From JAIRQX01 sp031556255 (GTDB taxonomy: Bacteria; Chrysiogenota; Deferribacteres; Deferribacterales; JAISNW01): a DNA stretch of 16,792 nucleotides. The translations under genes and the position numbers were made by a program. The notes under the pieces were generated by a model. It was given only the letters and a program-made list of their open reading frames with translations, was not told where the DNA came from and did not search any database. Every line of letters begins with the position of its first letter. Positions within the stretch are counted from its first letter, which is position 1. Positions 13,813 to 16,792 of the stretch are shown here, piece after piece. The DNA lies in contig JAVBTI010000150.1 in the NCBI GenBank assembly GCA_031556255.1, positions 1-16,792 on the forward strand, in the 5' to 3' direction.

Positions 13813-14448
13813 ATGCATAAGGTGCTGTTTTCCGCAATTGTCTTTTTTATCTGCACGGCGGCGACAAACGCCTACGACACGCCGGAAATTGAACGCAAAC
13901 CTTTTTATATAGCGCTTGACGCCGGCATGTATTTGCCCTCCGGCAACGGCGACAAATACACATACGATTATAACATCGGATATTATGTCGGGGGCGACTT
14001 CGCATGGTATTTCAGCAAGCATTTCGGCGTGGCCGCGAAAATAGCCCGGACATCCAGTACCTCCAAAAAAGTGCGGTATTCACTGGAGAACGTCAACGGG
14101 GACAACGACGAATTTCTGGAATTCAGCACCATCATGTATATGCTGGGTATAGTATGGCGATACCCAGTTTCCCCCACCTTCGATATCTCTTTCGGAGGAG
14201 GGGCGGTTTATATGGACAACTCCATCAGACGGTATGTCGAAAACAAAAACCTCTCCCTTGAACGGCACGATTTGAGCGGTTATGAGTTTTCGTACTACGT
14301 CGACGGGGCGCTGAAGCATTATTTTAATCAAACATTCAGCATGGGGCTGACCGTCAGATATGTGCACGACCAGCAGGAGGTGAAGAATGCGGACATTATA
14401 CATTTAAGCGGCCCGTCCATACTCCTGTCCGTGGGGTTCCATTTGTAA
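13813..14448 (+). CDS. Small outer-membrane beta-barrel protein, divergent from pstC
   Basis: This 211-residue protein has a Sec signal peptide (1-20) ending in ATNA before YDTPE. The mature part is rich in alternating aromatic and hydrophobic beta-strands separated by polar turns: FYIALDAGMYLPSG, YNIGYYVGGDFAWYF, FGVAAKIART, STIMYMLGIVWRYP, FDISFGGGAVYMD, YYVDGALKHYF, FSMGLTVRYVHD, and a last strand SILLSVGFHL. Size and pattern suit an eight-stranded barrel such as the OmpW/OprF-like outer-membrane beta-barrel family. The exact family is not recognised. The ATG at 13813 follows GAGGTGG. The intergenic region is shared with pstC, so co-control by phosphate is possible, but no porin specificity can be read. 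Promoter hexamers for this gene are ambiguous. Confidence 0.8.
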   Translation: MHKVLFSAIVFFICTAATNAYDTPEIERKPFYIALDAGMYLPSGNGDKYTYDYNIGYYVGGDFAWYFSKHFGVAAKIARTSSTSKKVRYSLENVNGDNDEFLEFSTIMYMLGIVWRYPVSPTFDISFGGGAVYMDNSIRRYVENKNLSLERHDLSGYEFSYYVDGALKHYFNQTFSMGLTVRYVHDQQEVKNADIIHLSGPSILLSVGFHL

Positions 14449-14454
14449 TCTCCT

Positions 14455-14473
14455 TTTCCCGCAGTCTGGGAAA
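14455..14473 (+). terminator. Weak hairpin after the beta-barrel gene
   Basis: TTTCCC (14455-14460) and GGGAAA (14468-14473) pair around a seven-base loop, seven bases after the stop codon. No T-run follows, so termination would be poor. It is listed because it is the only 3'-end structure visible before the proS promoter. Confidence 0.3.
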
Positions 14474-14507
14474 CACGACAGAAAACCGCAACCATTAACA
14501 GTTCCTA

Positions 14508-14536
14508 TTGAAAAATCCACCGGCAAGCTGTAGGAT
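14508..14536 (+). promoter_or_regulatory. Probable promoter of proS
   Basis: TTGAAA (14508-14513) and TAGGAT (14531-14536) are separated by 17 bp, giving five and four matches to the sigma70 hexamers. Transcription would begin near 14543 and leave a leader of about 35 bases with AAGGA before the ATG at 14578. No T-box-like leader fits in so short a space. Confidence 0.5.
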
Positions 14537-14577
14537 ACTTTTTTGCAATTCACTAAAAAATAAAAGGATTTCTAATA

Positions 14578-16302
14578 ATGAGAGTTACGCAGTTTTTCAT
14601 GCCCACACTTAGGGAAGCGCCCGCGGAGGCGGAGATTGTCAGCCATGTTTTAATGACCCGCGCGGGAATGATAAAAAAACTCGCCGCCGGCGTCTACACC
14701 TATCTCCCACTGGGACTGAGGGTTATACGCAAGGTGGAGAACATCGTGCGGCAATGCATGAACGATGCGGGGGCGATAGAGCTTTCCATGCCCTCTGTGC
14801 AGCCCGCGGAACTGTGGCAGGAAAGCGGCCGATGGCAACACTACGGTAAAGAGCTTCTCCGCCTGAAAGACCGGCACAGCCGCGATTTCTGCTTCGGCCC
14901 CACCCATGAAGAGGTCATAACCGACATTATCCGCACATACATAAGCTCCTACCGCCAGCTCCCCGTGAACCTCTACCAGATCCAGACTAAATTCCGGGAT
15001 GAGGTGCGCCCCCGTTTCGGTCTGATGCGGGGAAGGGAGTTTATCATGAAGGACGCCTACTCCTTCGACATTAACGAGGAGGGTGCCCAGGCCAGCTATG
15101 AAAAGATGCGCCAGGCATACTGCCGCATTTTTGAAAAATGCGGATTGAGCTATAAAATGGTCGAGGCTGATTCCGGCGCGATTGGGGGCGCTTTCTCCCA
15201 CGAGTTTATGGTCCTGGCACGGACGGGCGAAGACGCCGTCATCTCCTGTGAAAGTTGCAGTTACGCCGCCAATATGGAAAAAGCCGTGGCACTCAAACCG
15301 GAAAACCCCGGCACCGGCCTGAATGACGGCATCAAAGAACACCACACGCCTAAAATGCACACGGTTGACGATGTGGTAAAATTCCTGAACGTCCCCGTTA
15401 CCACGATTATCAAAACGATCATTGTGCAGGCGGATGACACCGTGGCGGCGATCCTCGTGCGTGGCGACCACGAGGCCAATCTTGTCAAACTGAAAAACTA
15501 TCTGGGCGCGGCGAATGTGGAGATGGCCTCCCCGGAAACCATCCTCAGCGTCACGGGCTCTCCCGTGGGTTTTTCCGGCCCGATAGGGCTGACAATCCCG
15601 GTATACGCAGATAACGCAATATCCGATATCGTATCTTCCGTGGTAGGAGGCAATAAAAAAGATACACACATCACCGGAGCCAAACCGGGAGTGGATTTTG
15701 TGCCCACAGTTTACGGCGATTTCCGGAACGCCCTCATCGGCGACACCTGCCCTTCCTGCGGCGGAAAATATACCGTGGCAAGGGGAATAGAGGTCGGGCA
15801 TATATTTAAGCTGGGCACAAAATATTCTGACTCGATGCAGGCAAAATATCTGGACTCCAACGGCAGACAGCAATTGATAATAATGGGTTGCTATGGCATA
15901 GGCGTGGGAAGGGTTTCCGCGGCAGCTATCGAGCAAAACCATGACGAAGCCGGTATTATATGGCCGGCGCCTATCGCCCCGTTCGAAGCTGTAGTTGTAC
16001 CGCTGAATACCAATGAACCGGAGGTTGTAAATCTAGCGGAAACTGTTTATCTTGAGTTGAAGAAATCCGGCGTGGACGTAATCATAGACGACCGGAACGA
16101 GCGCGCCGGCGTGAAGCTTGCCGACGCCGACCTCATAGGTTATCCTATAAGGGTAACTATAGGAAAAAAGACGATCGGCGAGGGGCTGGTGGAGGTTACG
16201 CTTAGAAAAACACGGGAGACAGCGATGGTGAAAAAGGATGAAATCATTGCGTACGTAGTAGATATGCTGTCCTCGCTGAACTCGGATGCGAAAAACTGTT
16301 GA
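14578..16302 (+). CDS. proS: Prolyl-tRNA synthetase, bacterial type with editing domain
   Basis: This 574-residue class II aminoacyl-tRNA synthetase charges tRNA-Pro with proline. Motif 1 lies around 62-86 (GAIELSMPSVQPAELW). FGPTHEE (106-112) is the proline-binding TxE loop. Motif 2 is FRDEVRPRFGLMRGREFIMKD (139-159). The YbaK-like insertion that clears Ala-tRNA-Pro spans roughly 230-390, with Lys279 in the expected position. Motif 3 is GCYGIGVGRV (437-446). The anticodon-binding domain follows from about 468, with DDRNERAGVK (504-513). CxxC pairs at 224/227 and 391/394 flank the insertion, as in many bacterial ProRS. Length and domain order are normal, with no truncation. The ATG at 14578 follows AAAAGGA. 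It begins a plus-strand run with the coiled-coil gene at 16367. Confidence 0.98.
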   Translation: MRVTQFFMPTLREAPAEAEIVSHVLMTRAGMIKKLAAGVYTYLPLGLRVIRKVENIVRQCMNDAGAIELSMPSVQPAELWQESGRWQHYGKELLRLKDRHSRDFCFGPTHEEVITDIIRTYISSYRQLPVNLYQIQTKFRDEVRPRFGLMRGREFIMKDAYSFDINEEGAQASYEKMRQAYCRIFEKCGLSYKMVEADSGAIGGAFSHEFMVLARTGEDAVISCESCSYAANMEKAVALKPENPGTGLNDGIKEHHTPKMHTVDDVVKFLNVPVTTIIKTIIVQADDTVAAILVRGDHEANLVKLKNYLGAANVEMASPETILSVTGSPVGFSGPIGLTIPVYADNAISDIVSSVVGGNKKDTHITGAKPGVDFVPTVYGDFRNALIGDTCPSCGGKYTVARGIEVGHIFKLGTKYSDSMQAKYLDSNGRQQLIIMGCYGIGVGRVSAAAIEQNHDEAGIIWPAPIAPFEAVVVPLNTNEPEVVNLAETVYLELKKSGVDVIIDDRNERAGVKLADADLIGYPIRVTIGKKTIGEGLVEVTLRKTRETAMVKKDEIIAYVVDMLSSLNSDAKNC

Positions 16303-16366
16303 CCATGGCTTAATATAGATGTAGTATTGTGCGATTATTTTCAGGCGGTACATAAACAGGGATTGT

Positions 16367-16792
16367 ATGGCGAAAAAATACACAGTGATGTTTTTCAGCA
16401 CGGATAAATTGGGCAGGGTGCGTACTGTAACAGTAAGCCGGCGCCTGATTGCGGGCACCTTCCTGGTGCTTTTCGTCATGGCCGGAGCCTTCGGTTACTC
16501 CCTCTTCCACCTGAACTCTCTTCACAATGAACGCGACAACCTTCTTACATACAATAACGAAAACAGTGCCCTTAAAACTCAGTTGGCGCAATACACCAAA
16601 CAGATTGAAGATATAACCGCAAAAATATCCGAACTTGATGATCTGGAATATAAGATCCGCGACCTTGTCACTCTCCAGAAGGGCAATATTCCACTGAAAC
16701 CCATAGCAGTGGGCGGTAAAGAGGTTGATCTGCTGAGGGAGTACTCGTCCGCGGCGGCTCTCAATGAAAAAGACTTTTTCAGCACCCTGGAG
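16367..16792 (+). CDS. Membrane-anchored coiled-coil protein, probable M23 cell-wall peptidase, 5' part only
   Basis: The frame is open from the ATG at 16367 to the window edge (142 codons) with no stop. It begins MAKKYTVMFFSTDKLGRVRT, the short basic and beta N-terminus common to membrane-bound M23 (LytM/NlpD-like) endopeptidases. It continues with one membrane helix at about 27-47, a coiled coil at about 50-102 (heptads in NSALKTQLAQYTKQIEDITA), and LVTLQKGNIPLKPIAVGGKE, which resembles the linker in this family before the catalytic domain. The catalytic HxxxD and HxH residues would lie beyond the window, so peptidase activity is inferred. AGGGA precedes the start, and proS ends 64 bases upstream. 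If correct, it trims peptidoglycan in the periplasm. Confidence 0.72.
   Translation, partial: MAKKYTVMFFSTDKLGRVRTVTVSRRLIAGTFLVLFVMAGAFGYSLFHLNSLHNERDNLLTYNNENSALKTQLAQYTKQIEDITAKISELDDLEYKIRDLVTLQKGNIPLKPIAVGGKEVDLLREYSSAAALNEKDFFSTLE

Noticed and set aside
14650..15942. 430-codon open frame on the minus strand opposite proS
   Set aside because: It lies wholly inside proS, whose full set of synthetase motifs is on the other strand. Its translation is rich in His, Arg and Gly without domains, and it has no good ribosome site. It is a by-product of proS codon use.

Overview
The window reads as a chromosomal segment of a Gram-negative (diderm) bacterium. It has lipoprotein signal peptides, a small outer-membrane beta-barrel, an RseC-type inner-membrane protein and a PhoR/PhoB two-component pair. 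I cannot name the genus. By eye the backbone from about 2.8 kb onward is of balanced to moderately high GC, with strong Shine-Dalgarno sites and tight gene overlaps. The first 2.8 kb is clearly more AT-rich in its gaps.

Left part (1-2887), accessory. The window opens inside an IS3-type insertion sequence: the first codons of its OrfA on the minus strand, and its terminal inverted repeat ending at 140. Next come a 56-bp tandem duplication, a lipoprotein made of three InlB/Listeria-Bacteroides-type repeats, an AT-rich gap, a 75-bp structured inverted repeat that probably acts as a terminator, and a tyrosine recombinase with an N-terminal zinc-ribbon. The gap upstream of the recombinase holds nested direct and inverted repeats that could be recombinase-binding or attachment sequences. 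Together this looks like part of an integrated element, but its boundaries are not visible.

Middle part (2888-7209). Two unlinked minus-strand lipoprotein genes lie here. One is an M48-family metallopeptidase with its own sigma70-like promoter. The other is a 1119-residue lipoprotein built of fibronectin-III-like modules followed by three copies of a different C-terminal module, closed by a textbook rho-independent terminator.

Pho part (7398-13692). This is one minus-strand operon in the order pstC, pstA, pstB, phoU, phoB, phoR, rseC. PstC and PstA form the phosphate channel, PstB the ATPase, PhoU couples transport to signalling, PhoR is the sensor kinase and PhoB the response regulator. The genes overlap or nearly touch except at pstB-phoU, where a palindrome-rich extragenic repeat sits. 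The operon promoter shows three TTNACN hexamers with an exact 11-bp period (a Pho-box-like array). The last one doubles as the -35 of a TTGACA/TATTAT promoter that would start transcription only a few bases before the pstC ATG. No pstS is present, and an rseC-type gene is fused translationally to the end of phoR.

Right part (13813-16792), plus strand. A signal-peptide-bearing beta-barrel protein is divergent from pstC. It is followed by proS (prolyl-tRNA synthetase with editing insertion) and the start of a membrane-anchored coiled-coil protein that is probably an M23 cell-wall peptidase, cut by the window edge.
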